DNA of 64,000 bases, taken from assembly GCF_039530285.1 (NCBI RefSeq), contig NZ_BAAAOK010000017.1, positions 1 to 64,000 of the forward strand, in the 5' to 3' direction. The notes under the pieces were generated by a model that was not told the origin of the DNA, did not search any database, and worked only from the letters and a program-made list of their open reading frames with translations. Both the position numbers and the translations under genes were made by a program. The DNA is from Actinomadura_C alba (GTDB lineage Bacteria > Actinomycetota > Actinomycetes > Streptosporangiales > Streptosporangiaceae). Shown here piece after piece: positions 15,499 to 24,715 of this stretch (position 1 is the first letter of the stretch; every line of letters starts with the position of its first letter).

Positions 15499-16614
15499 TC
15501 ATTTGGTGATCACGCTCTTCGGCACGGCGGTGTCGTTCTTGAGGGCATCGAACAGCTGGAGCGCCTTGGCGCGGTCCCAGGTGATGTAGGAGCCCGCGGC
15601 CGGCGACGACCCGGCGCCGCCGATCGGCACGGTGGTGGTCACCCCGTCGCCGCCGCTGACGCCGCGCATCGACCACATCAGGCGCGCGAGGTCGATCAGG
15701 TGGTCCCCGTCGTCGACGAGGAAGTTCCCGGTGCTGTTGAGGGCGAGGGGGATGCTCCGGAACGGGTTGAACAGCACGCCCGGACTGGAGGACTTCTTCA
15801 TGAGCGCCCCGAAGAACTGCCGCTGCCGGTCGACCCGGTCGAGGTCGGCGCGTGCGGACGCGCGGGTCCGCACGTAGCCGAGGGCCTGGCCTCCGGTGAG
15901 CGTCTGGCAGCCGGGCCTGAGATTCAGGCCGGCCTTGGAGTCTCTCATCGGCTCCTTGATGCACATCTCGACGCCGCCGATCGCGTCGACGATGCCGACG
16001 AACCCGCCGAACCCGATCTCGGCGTAATGGTCGATGCGGATGCCGGTCGCCTGCTCGACCGTGCGGGTCAGCAGCTTGGGGCCGCCGAAGGCGAACGCCG
16101 CGTTGAGCTTGTTGGAACCATGCCCGGGGATCGGTACGTAGGAGTCCCGCGGGAGGCTGACCAGCGTGGTGCCGCCCGCACCGGAGTGCAGCAGCATCAT
16201 CGAGTCGGTACGCCGGCCCGCGGCCCTGCCGGTGGCGAAGTCACTGCGCTGCTGCCTCGACAGCCCTGCGCGGCTGTCGGACCCGACCACGAGCCAGTTC
16301 GTGCCCGGGGTGTCGGCGGGCCGTCCCGGGTAGTCGAGCGCGCTCTCGCGCTTGAGCCGCGAGTCCAGGTAGAAGTAGCCGCCGACCACGAGCAGCACGA
16401 ACACGACGAGAAGGATGAGCAGCACGCGGCCGGGGCGCCTGCGACGGCGCACCCTCCGAGGCATCGTGTCCCCGTCGTGGCGGCCGCGTAGCTCGTCGTG
16501 GCCGAAGTAGGGATGGTCGTCGGGGGTCTTCACGCCGGTGCGGCGATCCGGCCAGCTGTCGTCCATCCCGCCAAGATAGACAATCCGCGCAGTCTTCGCG
16601 TCCTTCCGCTGCAT
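15499..16614 (-). CDS. LytR-CpsA-Psr (LCP) family cell-wall glycopolymer ligase
   Basis: With ATG 16614 (GGAGAG ten nt upstream) the product has 371 residues; ATG 16566 is an alternative. A highly basic stretch MPRRVRRRRRPGR is followed by one transmembrane helix (about 64-82) and an extracellular LCP domain beginning TNWLVVGSDSR, with the conserved RTDSMMLLH, SLPRDSYVPIPG, KLNAAFAFGG, and the Arg-rich YVRTRASARADLDRVDRQRQF motif. LCP enzymes transfer undecaprenyl-linked polymers to peptidoglycan. It is divergent from an ABC transporter. Confidence 0.9.
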   Translation of the reverse strand: MQRKDAKTARIVYLGGMDDSWPDRRTGVKTPDDHPYFGHDELRGRHDGDTMPRRVRRRRRPGRVLLILLVVFVLLVVGGYFYLDSRLKRESALDYPGRPADTPGTNWLVVGSDSRAGLSRQQRSDFATGRAAGRRTDSMMLLHSGAGGTTLVSLPRDSYVPIPGHGSNKLNAAFAFGGPKLLTRTVEQATGIRIDHYAEIGFGGFVGIVDAIGGVEMCIKEPMRDSKAGLNLRPGCQTLTGGQALGYVRTRASARADLDRVDRQRQFFGALMKKSSSPGVLFNPFRSIPLALNSTGNFLVDDGDHLIDLARLMWSMRGVSGGDGVTTTVPIGGAGSSPAAGSYITWDRAKALQLFDALKNDTAVPKSVITK

Positions 16615-16719
16615 GATGTGAAATCTCTCCTTGTCGCCACACTGTGCGATCTCCCCTGCGATCGGGTCACCCCCAAGGTGCAGACTCGTTTCAGAGGTCT
16701 GGCGAGCCGAGGGGGCTGG

Positions 16720-18714
16720 ATGGGTGCACGCCTGCGCGGTCGGGCATGGCCACGTCGTCTCACGCGTCTCGTCCGCAGGCGCGAGCGCACCCGCCCCGCC
16801 GCGGCCCTCCAGTTGCCCGAGCTGACCGCGCACACCTGGACCTCGCGCGCCGGAGAGCTGGCCGAGACGCGCCTGCGCGTGGTGGCGTGGCGGCTGCCCG
16901 CGCTCATCTCGCAGGCCGTGCGACTGGCCTGGCGGGCGAGCAGGGCCGACACGTCGGTGACGATCGGGCTCAATCTCGTGGCGGGCGTCTTCACCGCGTT
17001 CGGACTGCTCGCCACCACGGGCGTGCTCACCGCGCTCTTCGCCGGCGGCCCCACGCCCGACCGGGTACGGGCGGCTCTGCCGTCGCTGGTGCTCGTCGGG
17101 GTGGCCACCGCGTTGCGAGCCGCCTTCCAGGCCGGGGCCGGGTGGGCTCAGGCACGGCTCGAACCACAGATCGACCGCATCGTCGAGACGCGGCTGTACG
17201 AGCTCACGACCGCGGTCGAGCTCGCGGCACTCGACGACGCCGACTTCCTCGACGACATGCAGCGGGCCAAGACCCGTGGCGTCACCGCCGCGCCGACCGT
17301 GGTGAGAACCGCCGTCGACGTGCTCACCGGGCTGGTCGGCCTCGTCGCGGCCGCCGGCACCCTGGGCGTGCTGCATCCCCTGCTGCTCCCGCTGTTGCTG
17401 CTGACCGCGCTGCCCGAGGGTTGGGCATCGGTACGAGCGGCGCGCATGCGCTACCTCACCATGCTGACGCTCGTGTCGAGCCACCGGCGCAAGTACATCC
17501 TGTCCGAGCTGATGGCCGATCGCGGGCACGCCGCCGAGGTGCGGTCGTTCACCATGCGCGGCTTCCTGCTTGGGGAGTACGACGCCCTCGCGTCCTACCA
17601 GCGGGATGTGGAGCTCGACCTGGCCCGGCGCCAGACGATCGCCAAGGTCAGCGGCGACGTCCTGCAGGGGATCGCGACCGCCGTCGTCTACGGCGCCCTG
17701 GGCGTCATGCTGTGGACGGGGGCCGTCCCCCTGGCGGTGGCCGGCACGGCCGTCCTCGCCATCCGCACCGGGCAGACCTCCCTGGCCAATCTGGTCTACG
17801 CGGTCAACCGCTGCTACGAGGAGGGCCTGTACTTCGGCGACTATCTCGGCTTCTGCGCCGACGCCGAACGGCGGATCCCGGCGTTCGCCGGAGAGGGCGG
17901 CGGCCGGGCCCCGGACGACTTCGAGCGGATCGTCGTCGACGACGTCACGTTCACCTACCCCAAGGCGGACGGCACGTCGCTGAACGGAGTGACCATCGAG
18001 GTGCGGCGCGGCGAGATCGTCGCCCTCGTGGGCGAGAACGGCTCCGGCAAGTCGACCCTGGCCAAGATCATGGCCGGCCTCTACGATCCGGACGCCGGTG
18101 AGGTGCGCTGGGACGGCATCTCACTGCGCGGCGTCGCTCCAGAGGCACTGCGCCGGCGCATCGCGGTCATCGCCCAAGAGTACACGCACTGGCCCATGAC
18201 CGCCCGGCAGAACATCACGATGGGCCTCGAGCGAGGTGGCGACCGTATGGTGACGGAGGCCGCGGTGGCGTCCGGCGCCGACGAGGTCGTCGCCGAGCTG
18301 CCCCGGGGCTACGACACCCTTCTGGACCCTCGCTTCGAGGGAGGCGTGGAACTGTCCGGCGGGCAGTGGCAGCGGCTCGCCGTGGCGCGCGGCTTCTACC
18401 GCGACGCGCCCCTGCTGATCTGTGACGAGCCCACCGCCGCACTGGACGCCCGCGCCGAGCACGCGCTGTTCGAACGGATCCGGACGCATGCCGACGGCCG
18501 TACGGTCCTGCTCATCACGCACCGGCTCGCCAGCGTCCGCCACGCCGACCGCATCTATGTGCTGGACCACGGCCGGGTCATCGAGCACGGCGACCACGAC
18601 ACCCTGATGTCCCTGGGCGGCCTGTACGCCGAGCTCTACAGCCTGCAGGCCTCGGCATACGGCCAGGAGCCGGTGACCGGAGCGCTCGACGGCGAGGTGG
18701 GCAGATCCGCGTGA
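16720..18714 (+). CDS. ABC transporter, fused permease and ATPase (exporter type)
   Basis: The start at ATG 16720 is preceded by GAGGGGG; the open frame extends further up but would run into the LCP promoter. The 664-residue protein has an N-terminal six-helix ABC transmembrane domain (about 85-370) and a nucleotide-binding domain with Walker A GENGSGKST from residue 438, signature LSGGQWQR near 545, Walker B LLICDEPTAALD near 565 and the H-loop THRLAS. It would work as a homodimer or half-transporter heterodimer, exporting an unknown substrate. Position next to an LCP protein hints at envelope biology but does not prove it. Confidence 0.9.
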   Translation: MGARLRGRAWPRRLTRLVRRRERTRPAAALQLPELTAHTWTSRAGELAETRLRVVAWRLPALISQAVRLAWRASRADTSVTIGLNLVAGVFTAFGLLATTGVLTALFAGGPTPDRVRAALPSLVLVGVATALRAAFQAGAGWAQARLEPQIDRIVETRLYELTTAVELAALDDADFLDDMQRAKTRGVTAAPTVVRTAVDVLTGLVGLVAAAGTLGVLHPLLLPLLLLTALPEGWASVRAARMRYLTMLTLVSSHRRKYILSELMADRGHAAEVRSFTMRGFLLGEYDALASYQRDVELDLARRQTIAKVSGDVLQGIATAVVYGALGVMLWTGAVPLAVAGTAVLAIRTGQTSLANLVYAVNRCYEEGLYFGDYLGFCADAERRIPAFAGEGGGRAPDDFERIVVDDVTFTYPKADGTSLNGVTIEVRRGEIVALVGENGSGKSTLAKIMAGLYDPDAGEVRWDGISLRGVAPEALRRRIAVIAQEYTHWPMTARQNITMGLERGGDRMVTEAAVASGADEVVAELPRGYDTLLDPRFEGGVELSGGQWQRLAVARGFYRDAPLLICDEPTAALDARAEHALFERIRTHADGRTVLLITHRLASVRHADRIYVLDHGRVIEHGDHDTLMSLGGLYAELYSLQASAYGQEPVTGALDGEVGRSA

Positions 18715-18807
18715 GGCGGCGCTCCGGCACGCCCCGGATCCGGCGGGGGCCCGGACCTCAGAGCACGCGCGAGGCGGGACGCCGACCCGGATCGAAGGGT
18801 CCGCCGG

Positions 18808-19446
18808 TCAGCCGCGCGTGGTGTACGGCACGCCCGGCGGCGAGCCGGTGCGGGTGCCACGCGTGTGCACCGACATCGCGTGCTGGACGAGCGTGATGAG
18901 GATCGACTTGGTGGAGTCGCGGTTGCGGGCGTCGCACTGCACGATCGGCACGTGCGCGCTGACCGACAGCGCCTCACGCACGTCCTCGGTGCCGTACTGG
19001 AACTCGCCGTGGAAGCCGTTGACCCCCACGACGAACGGCACCGCCGACTCCTCAAAGTAGTCCACCGCGGCGAAGGAGTCGGCCAGCCGCCGGGTGTCGA
19101 CCAGCACCACAGCGCCGATCGCCCCTTTGATCAGGTCGTCCCACATGAACCAGAACCGGTGCTGTCCCGGCGTGCCGAACAGGTAGAGGATCAGGTCGCT
19201 GTCGAGCGTGGCCCGGCCGAAGTCCATCGCGACCGTCGTGGTGGTCTTGTCCGGTACCGCGGAGAGGTCGTCGATTCCCGCGCTGGCCGCGGTCATGACC
19301 GCCTCGGTGGTGAGCGGCATGATCTCCGAGACGGATCCGACGAACGTGGTCTTGCCCACGCCGAAGCCGCCACCCACGATGATCTTTACCGAGGTCATCG
19401 CATTGCTCGGCCCGCGGGCGATCGGATCAGAGTTTGCGAAGTCCAC
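18808..19446 (-). CDS. cvnD: Conservon GTPase-like ATP/GTP-binding protein CvnD
   Basis: 212 residues starting at GTG 19446 (VDFANSDPIARGPSNAMTS, the standard start for this family) and overlapping cvnC by 20 nt. The P-loop GGGFGVGKTTFVG lies at about residues 25-37, switch region GTPGQHRFWFMWDDL follows, and VDTRRL/VGVNGFHG represent the later G motifs. CvnD proteins are Ras-like GTPases that associate with the membrane complex formed by CvnA-C and are thought to relay signals like eukaryotic G proteins. No cytochrome P450 (CvnE) gene follows. Confidence 0.9.
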   Translation of the reverse strand: MDFANSDPIARGPSNAMTSVKIIVGGGFGVGKTTFVGSVSEIMPLTTEAVMTAASAGIDDLSAVPDKTTTTVAMDFGRATLDSDLILYLFGTPGQHRFWFMWDDLIKGAIGAVVLVDTRRLADSFAAVDYFEESAVPFVVGVNGFHGEFQYGTEDVREALSVSAHVPIVQCDARNRDSTKSILITLVQHAMSVHTRGTRTGSPPGVPYTTRG

Positions 19447-19864
19447 TGAGAACCCTTTCCAGCAAGCGCACGTCGGGCTGCTCGTCGGCGGCACGCGACT
19501 GGTGCAGCCTGAGTAGTCCCTCATGCGCCATATCAGCGATGAGGATGCGGGCGACTCCTAGCGGAAGCCGCAACAGAGCAGAGATCTCGGCCACCGACCG
19601 CCACGCGCGGCAGAGGTCGATGATGGCCTTGTACTCGGGAGTGAGCGTGGTGATGTCACGCGGCGGATACGGCGCGACCGAGACCAGCGCCTCGATGGCC
19701 AGTTCATACCGGGGCCTCGTGCGCCCCCCGGTGACGGCATACGGGCGTACGAGCGAACGTGGATCGCCGGTCTCGGCGGAAGATGGCTCCGCCTGCGACG
19801 AATCCCGGGGCCGGCCCGGTGTGCCACCGTATCCAGCACCGAAATGCCTGCCGTGGTCCACCAC
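19427..19864 (-). CDS. cvnC: Conservon DUF742 protein CvnC
   Basis: A 145-residue protein with a disordered N-terminal third and a DUF742 domain: SLVRPYAVTGGRTRP, the ALVS box, then a winged-helix-like region LCRAWRSVAEISALLRLPLGVARILIADM and the final DVRLLERVLSGLRKL. DUF742 proteins are the third component of conservons. GTG start after GAAAGG. It overlaps cvnD and follows cvnB by 46 nt, all in one operon. Confidence 0.9.
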   Translation of the reverse strand: MVDHGRHFGAGYGGTPGRPRDSSQAEPSSAETGDPRSLVRPYAVTGGRTRPRYELAIEALVSVAPYPPRDITTLTPEYKAIIDLCRAWRSVAEISALLRLPLGVARILIADMAHEGLLRLHQSRAADEQPDVRLLERVLSGLRKL

Positions 19865-19910
19865 GGTGCCTTTCGTCAGCGTCCGTCAATGTCTCGATCG
19901 TCCCGCCATT

Positions 19911-20327
19911 TCAGCGAGGCGGCCCCGCTCCCAACTCGGTACGCAGCGCGGGCGTCAGCACGCGGCCTACCCGCTCCACCAACAGGGTCATCTCGTACGC
20001 GACCAGACCCAGGTCGCACTCCGGAGCGGCGAGCACCGCGAAGACGGAGCCGTTGCGGATCGCCATGACGAACAGCAGCCCGCGCTCCATCTCGACGACG
20101 GTCTGGCTCACGCCGCCCGCGTCGAAGATCTGGGCGGCTCCCTGGGTGAGACTGGTCAGACCTGAGGCGATGGCCGAGAGCTGGTCGGCCCGTTCCGCTG
20201 GGAACCCGTCGGAGAACGCCAGCGGAAGCCCGTCGGAGGAGACGACGACCGCATGGGCAACCTTCGGAACCCTGCTTACGAAGTTCGTCACCAGCCAACT
20301 CAAGTCCTGCCGGTTCGGATCCCTCAA
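19911..20327 (-). CDS. cvnB: Conservon roadblock/LC7-domain protein CvnB
   Basis: A 138-residue protein of the Roadblock/LC7 (MglB-like) fold: LSWLVTNFVSRVPKVAHAVVVSSDGLPLAFSD start and the LLFVMAIRNGSVFAVLAAPE strand pair. Such proteins act as GTPase-activating or scaffolding partners for the Ras-like CvnD. Its ATG overlaps the stop of cvnA (20324-20327), which indicates translational coupling. Confidence 0.92.
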   Translation of the reverse strand: MRDPNRQDLSWLVTNFVSRVPKVAHAVVVSSDGLPLAFSDGFPAERADQLSAIASGLTSLTQGAAQIFDAGGVSQTVVEMERGLLFVMAIRNGSVFAVLAAPECDLGLVAYEMTLLVERVGRVLTPALRTELGAGPPR

Positions 20328-23300
20328 GGCGTTTCTCCCGTCCTGCTCGAATCATCGGGGTTGGTGGCCTGCGCCCTGCCCCGGTGCACACCCTGCTGAA
20401 AGCTGGCGAAGCGGTTTCGAATGGTATCCGCCGACTGCGGCGGCGTCTGCGGCGGTGGCGGTGCGGCCGACGGAGCGGCGGCCGGCGCCGCGGCGGCCGA
20501 CGCGGCGTGAACCGCTCCGGGGACGCGGTTCTTACCGGGCACCCGCTTGGGCAGTCCCGCCGAGGTGCGCCCGCCGGAGTTCGGCTGCCGGACGATCTCG
20601 GCTGCCTGCCAGCCCTCGTCCGCCGGAGAGCTCCACACCGGCGGAGCCGTGTCCGCCGCCGGGGTCGTCCGGCGCTGGAACCACTCCGACTCCATGGCGT
20701 CGAAGATGGGCGAGCGTTCCTGCCGCTTCGGCAACTCGGCCGGCGGTGGCCCATCGTCCCAGGAGACGCCCCCGGGCTGCGCCTCCCACGACGGCATCTC
20801 CTCCGCCTGCGGCGCCATGCCCCGATCACGGTCCGGGGGCACGGCCGGCTGCGAACCGGTGGGCCGTCCGAGCGGGCGCGGTGGCCCCGCGGGCCGGCCG
20901 AACTCCGGTTGTGCACCGGCGCCGCCGAAGTCCGGATGCGCCGCCGCCGGCCCGCCGTAACCCGCCTGCGGCCCGGTGCCGCTGAAGTCGGGCTGCGCGC
21001 CGGGTTGCCGGCCGACGATCGGCTGCGGCGCGGTGCGCGTGTCGGGCTGGACGGGAGCCGGGTAATCCGCCTGCCCGGGAGCCGCGTAGTCCGCCTGCGC
21101 GGGAGCCGGGTAATCCGCCTGCGCGGGAGCCCCGTAGTCCGCCTGGACGGGAGCCGCGTAGTCCGGCTGCGGGCGAGCCGGGAAGTCCGGCTGGACCGGC
21201 GGCTGGAACGGGTCCCGGTGTCCGTCGTAGTCGGACGGGGCCGACGGGGACAGGGACGGCTGGTCGTCCCAGCGGCGGCGCCCGATCGCCTGGCGGTCGC
21301 CCGCGCCCGAGCCGATGGCCGCGGGCGGGCGGGCGGAGTTGATCGCGGGCACCTCCGGCACCATGTCGAGCTGCCTGCGGCGGGCCGACTGGTTCTCGTC
21401 CGAAGCGACGGCACGGGCCGGCAGCAGCGCGAACGCGGTGATACCGCCGGACAGCGCTGCACGGAGCTCCACCCGGATGCCGTGCCGGCCGGCCAGCCGG
21501 CCGACGACGAACAGGCCCATGCGACGTGCCACCGAGACGTCCACGACGGGCGGGTTCGCCAGCCGCCAGTTCGCGGCCTCGAGCTCTTCGGCCGTCATGC
21601 CCACACCGTTGTCGGTGATCTGCAGCATGGCGCCGCCGCCGCTGAGCATGTGGCCCGAGATCGTCACCTTGGTGTGCTCGGCCGAGAAGACTGTCGCGTT
21701 CTCGACCAACTCCGCCACGAGGTGGATCAGGTCGTTGACGACCGGGCCGATGACGGACACGTCGCCCTGTACGCGCACGCCGACCCGGTCGTACTGCTCC
21801 ACCTCGGAGAGGGATGCGCGCACGATGTCAACGAGGGGCACCGGCTGGTTCCAGCGCCTGACCTGCTCCTGGCCGCCGAGGACGAGGAGGTTCTCGCAGT
21901 TGCGGCGCATGCGGGTGGCGAGGTGGTCGAGCCGGAACAGGCTGGCCAGCCGCTTGTCGTCCTGCTCGCCCTGCTCGAGGTCGTCGATCAGGCGGAGTTG
22001 CCGCTCGATGAGCGACTGGCTGCGCCGGGACAGGTTGACGAACATGGCGTTGACGTTGCCTCGCAGCATCGCCTCGTTCGACGCGAGCCGCACCGCCTCG
22101 CGGTGGACCTCGTCGAAGGCCCGGGCCACCTCACCGATCTCGTCGCTGGAGTTGATCTGAACGGGTTCGACCTCGATCCCGGCGGCCGCGGCCTGCGGAT
22201 CACGGAGCCGCTCCACCAGCCCCGGCAGCCGGCTGCTCGCCACCTCGAGGGCACCGTCACGCAGGCGGCGCAGTGGCCGCACCAGCGATCGGGCGACGAT
22301 GACGGTGGCACAGATCGCGAGGAGGAGACCGACCAGCAGAACGGCCGCATCGGTGAAGCCCGCGCGCCACGCGTCGTCCTTCAGGCCGCGGCTGTCGCTC
22401 ACGAGGGAGGCGCTGATCCTCTGCTCGACCTTGCGCATGTTCTCGAGACGGGCCGTCGTCGCCGTCCTCCAGCTCTGCGCGGAGCGCGCGTTGAGCTGCG
22501 ACCGCACCCCCAGCGTCGGCGAGTTACCCGACGCGATGAGGATCTGCTGGAAAAGCGCCTCGATCTGACCGATCTCGGGACCGGTGACCGTGTCGTCGAA
22601 GAACTGCCGCTGCGCGGTGGTGGCGGTCGAGCGGAACACCGTGAGCTGGCTGTCCTGCTGAGAACGGGTCGTCTGCAGCAGATCCCGCTCGGCCGGGGTC
22701 GAGAACCCCCCGGCGAGGAGCACGACCGTGGCCATCGCGCGTTCCTGCGAGGCCAGATCCTTCGCCCGCGCGAGGGCGGCGAAGGAACGGGTGCTCTCGG
22801 CCAGTTCCGCGTCGGGGCTTCCCTGCGAGATCAGGTCGTTGAAGTCCAGCAGCGCGGAGATCAGCTGGGAGTAGACGGCGATGGCGGAAGTCGCCGACGC
22901 GTTCGTCTGACCAGCGAGTTCACGAAGACCCGCCAGCGAGCCGAGGCGATACCGCAGGTCTCGTACCTTCGCCCGCACGAGCGGCGAATAGGAATTGCCG
23001 ATATCGCCGATGAGGCCGCGCACGATGACGACGGCACGGTCGGTATCAGCACGCTGCTTACTCAGCGTGTCGTCCTGCTCGCGTCCCGCTGCCATGAGGT
23101 TCTGCGCCATGGAATCGCGCTCATCCTCGAGTTCCTGCACCAGATTGGCGAGGCCATCACCGAGCGTAGCCAGATGTTCAATTCGAGTGAACACCTGGGC
23201 ATCGCGAATGTCGTCTCGCACGCGCAGTCCCGCAAGAATTCCGGCCACCATGGCCGGGATCATGATCAGCGCGATGAGGCGCACCGGCACACGCCAGTTC

Positions 23301-23413
23301 CGCAGCCTCAGTCGGCTCGATCCGGAACGCTGGTCTGCCTGCGCGTCCTTGACGTTCCGGAGGGACTCAGCTTCCGAACCTGGGGCGTGGTCCCGCTCCG
23401 CTGCTGGTCGCAC
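20324..23413 (-). CDS. cvnA: Conservon sensor histidine kinase-like protein CvnA with nitrate/nitrite-sensing-type domain
   Basis: 1029 residues from GTG 23413 (GGAGGG upstream). Layout: basic N-terminus, helix 1 (LIALIMIPAMVAGILAG, about 47-63), a large extracytoplasmic helical NIT-like sensor region, helix 2 (VLLVGLLLAICATVIVA, about 355-372), HAMP linker, a dimerisation region without a clear phospho-accepting His box, and a HATPase domain (NATVFSAEHTKV, ITDNGVGM). From about residue 690 the tail is Pro/Ala/Gln-rich and disordered, with five copies of an eight-residue repeat near 750-790. It starts the cvnABCD operon. Confidence 0.92.
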   Translation of the reverse strand: MRPAAERDHAPGSEAESLRNVKDAQADQRSGSSRLRLRNWRVPVRLIALIMIPAMVAGILAGLRVRDDIRDAQVFTRIEHLATLGDGLANLVQELEDERDSMAQNLMAAGREQDDTLSKQRADTDRAVVIVRGLIGDIGNSYSPLVRAKVRDLRYRLGSLAGLRELAGQTNASATSAIAVYSQLISALLDFNDLISQGSPDAELAESTRSFAALARAKDLASQERAMATVVLLAGGFSTPAERDLLQTTRSQQDSQLTVFRSTATTAQRQFFDDTVTGPEIGQIEALFQQILIASGNSPTLGVRSQLNARSAQSWRTATTARLENMRKVEQRISASLVSDSRGLKDDAWRAGFTDAAVLLVGLLLAICATVIVARSLVRPLRRLRDGALEVASSRLPGLVERLRDPQAAAAGIEVEPVQINSSDEIGEVARAFDEVHREAVRLASNEAMLRGNVNAMFVNLSRRSQSLIERQLRLIDDLEQGEQDDKRLASLFRLDHLATRMRRNCENLLVLGGQEQVRRWNQPVPLVDIVRASLSEVEQYDRVGVRVQGDVSVIGPVVNDLIHLVAELVENATVFSAEHTKVTISGHMLSGGGAMLQITDNGVGMTAEELEAANWRLANPPVVDVSVARRMGLFVVGRLAGRHGIRVELRAALSGGITAFALLPARAVASDENQSARRRQLDMVPEVPAINSARPPAAIGSGAGDRQAIGRRRWDDQPSLSPSAPSDYDGHRDPFQPPVQPDFPARPQPDYAAPVQADYGAPAQADYPAPAQADYAAPGQADYPAPVQPDTRTAPQPIVGRQPGAQPDFSGTGPQAGYGGPAAAHPDFGGAGAQPEFGRPAGPPRPLGRPTGSQPAVPPDRDRGMAPQAEEMPSWEAQPGGVSWDDGPPPAELPKRQERSPIFDAMESEWFQRRTTPAADTAPPVWSSPADEGWQAAEIVRQPNSGGRTSAGLPKRVPGKNRVPGAVHAASAAAAPAAAPSAAPPPPQTPPQSADTIRNRFASFQQGVHRGRAQATNPDDSSRTGETP
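21041..21163 (-). repeat. 24-bp tandem repeat inside cvnA, encoding DYxAPxQA octapeptides
   Basis: About five 24-bp units encode DYAAPVQA, DYGAPAQA, DYPAPAQA, DYAAPGQA and DYPAPVQP in the disordered tail of CvnA. The repeat preserves frame, so copy number could vary without disrupting the gene. Confidence 0.85.
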
Positions 23414-23737
23414 TTCCCTCCATCACCTCTCACGGATAGATCGGCGTCGGGAAGTGCCGGAGCGCGGTTTAAACGCCCACGGCCTCTGACACCTTTGGGG
23501 CGACGGCCATTGGAGCACAGAGTAATCCAAACACCAAGTCGAACATTGGTTATTGCTCGCTTAGGGTAACTATCACCTTTTTTCCGGTTTGTCCACACAT
23601 GACGGGTTTGCGTCTCACGTACGTAAACATCCCCGCAAAGCTGGGGTGTTACGGAGGGTCACTGCGCTAGAGTCGCCGACGTTCAGCTGCCCAAGGCGGC
23701 TGCTTCCCCCACATTTCGTCCTCTTGAAGGAGCGCTC
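23414..23737. other. Divergent control region between cvnA and the ABC importer
   Basis: No gene. The middle (23520-23600) is AT-rich for this genome and includes a six-T run, fitting promoters for both directions. The plus-side half contains two hairpins (23622-23653 and 23684-23702) that would lie in the 5' leader of the importer operon. Confidence 0.5.
23622..23702 (+). promoter_or_regulatory. Two-hairpin leader candidate of the SsuA/TauA-type ABC operon
   Basis: Hairpin 1 pairs CGTAA/TTACG, CA/TG and CCCC/GGGG between 23622 and 23653, with two single-base bulges and an 8-nt loop. Hairpin 2 pairs CAGCTGCC (23684-23691) with GGCGGCTG (23695-23702) across a 3-nt loop. Both are upstream of the start at 23738. 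They could be part of a riboswitch or attenuator. No TPP, cobalamin or SAM consensus was recognised. Confidence 0.4.
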
Positions 23738-24715
23738 ATGAAGTTAACTCGTCTACGCCGCGCGGCGCTCGGAGGGGTGCTGGCCGCCGCGCTCGCGTTG
23801 TCCGCCGCCTGCGGCGGTGGAGACGCCGAGAAGTCCGCCAACGGGCTCGAGAAGACCGACCTCAACGTCGCCGTGATGCCCATCATGGAGGGTGCCGCTG
23901 TCCAGATCGGCATCACCAAGGGGTACTTCAAGGCAGAAGGCCTCAACGTCAAACTCCAGGTGGTGAGCGGTGGCGCCGAGGCCCTGCCCAAGCTCAAGGG
24001 CGGCAGCCTCGACATCAGCCAGGGCGGCCACGTGGTCTGGCTCCAGGCCGCGGACTCGGGCGCGCTGAAGCCGAAGATCATCGCTGAGGCCTCCTCGATG
24101 ACGAAGAACCTCAACGCCATCCTCGTGGCGAAGAACTCCCCGATCCGGAGCCCCAAGGACCTGGCCGGCAAGAAGATCGGCACCAACGCCAAGGGCAACC
24201 AGATCAGCCTGCTCGTCCGCGCCGCCCTCGAGCCCTACGGCGTCCAGATCGACGAGGACAAGGACCTCGTGATCGCCCCCTTCCCCAACCAGGAGCAGCT
24301 GCTGAAGACCGGGAAGGTCGACGCGGTGGTCGTGCCCGAGCCGTTCGTCACCCAGCTGCAGCAGTCCATCGGCGCGCTGTTGCTGACCGACTTCTCGACC
24401 GGCCCGACCAAGGACATCCCGATCACGGGGTACGGCGCCACCGAGGAGTTCGTCCAGAAGAACCCCAAGACGGTGGCCGCCTTCCAGCGCGCCATCGTCA
24501 AGGCCCAGGCCGACGCCGCGGACCGAGCGGTCCTGCAGGAGGTCGTGCCCAAGTACACGAAGATCCCGGCCCAGGTCGTGAGCGTCGTCAACCTGAACGG
24601 TTACCCGACCTCCACCAGCACCATCAGGATCAAGCGAGTCGCCGACGTCATGAAGCAGTTCGGCTATCTGAAGACCGACGTCGACGTCAACGCCATGGTC
24701 ATGCAGAACGGATGA
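23738..24715 (+). CDS. ABC transporter substrate-binding lipoprotein, NMT1/SsuA/TauA family
   Basis: A 325-residue exported lipoprotein: basic start, hydrophobic core, and lipobox LSAAC with the acylated Cys about residue 27 followed by GGGDAEK. The mature part matches the SsuA/NMT1 fold: LNVAVMPIMEGAAVQIGITKGYFKAEGL, then SGGAEALPKLKGGSLDIS, and the DAVVVPEPF hinge region. Family ligands include alkanesulfonates, taurine, nitrate/bicarbonate, riboflavin and pyrimidine precursors, so the ligand here is open. First gene of a four-gene importer operon, with ATGA overlap to the permease. Confidence 0.9.
   Translation: MKLTRLRRAALGGVLAAALALSAACGGGDAEKSANGLEKTDLNVAVMPIMEGAAVQIGITKGYFKAEGLNVKLQVVSGGAEALPKLKGGSLDISQGGHVVWLQAADSGALKPKIIAEASSMTKNLNAILVAKNSPIRSPKDLAGKKIGTNAKGNQISLLVRAALEPYGVQIDEDKDLVIAPFPNQEQLLKTGKVDAVVVPEPFVTQLQQSIGALLLTDFSTGPTKDIPITGYGATEEFVQKNPKTVAAFQRAIVKAQADAADRAVLQEVVPKYTKIPAQVVSVVNLNGYPTSTSTIRIKRVADVMKQFGYLKTDVDVNAMVMQNG

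Noticed and set aside
19876..21462. Long minus-strand frame in a different phase from cvnA and cvnB
   Set aside because: Ser/Arg/Pro-rich shadow with no motifs; the conserved roadblock and CvnA frames cover the same DNA.
20384..23569. Very long plus-strand open frame opposite cvnA
   Set aside because: Composition is Arg/Gly/Pro-rich with no domains and mirrors the real minus-strand gene with cvnA motifs; it is a GC-bias shadow.
23414..23737. TPP or SAM riboswitch upstream of the importer
   Set aside because: The consensus cores of these classes (for example CTGAGA-type TPP segments) are not present; only unassigned hairpins are.
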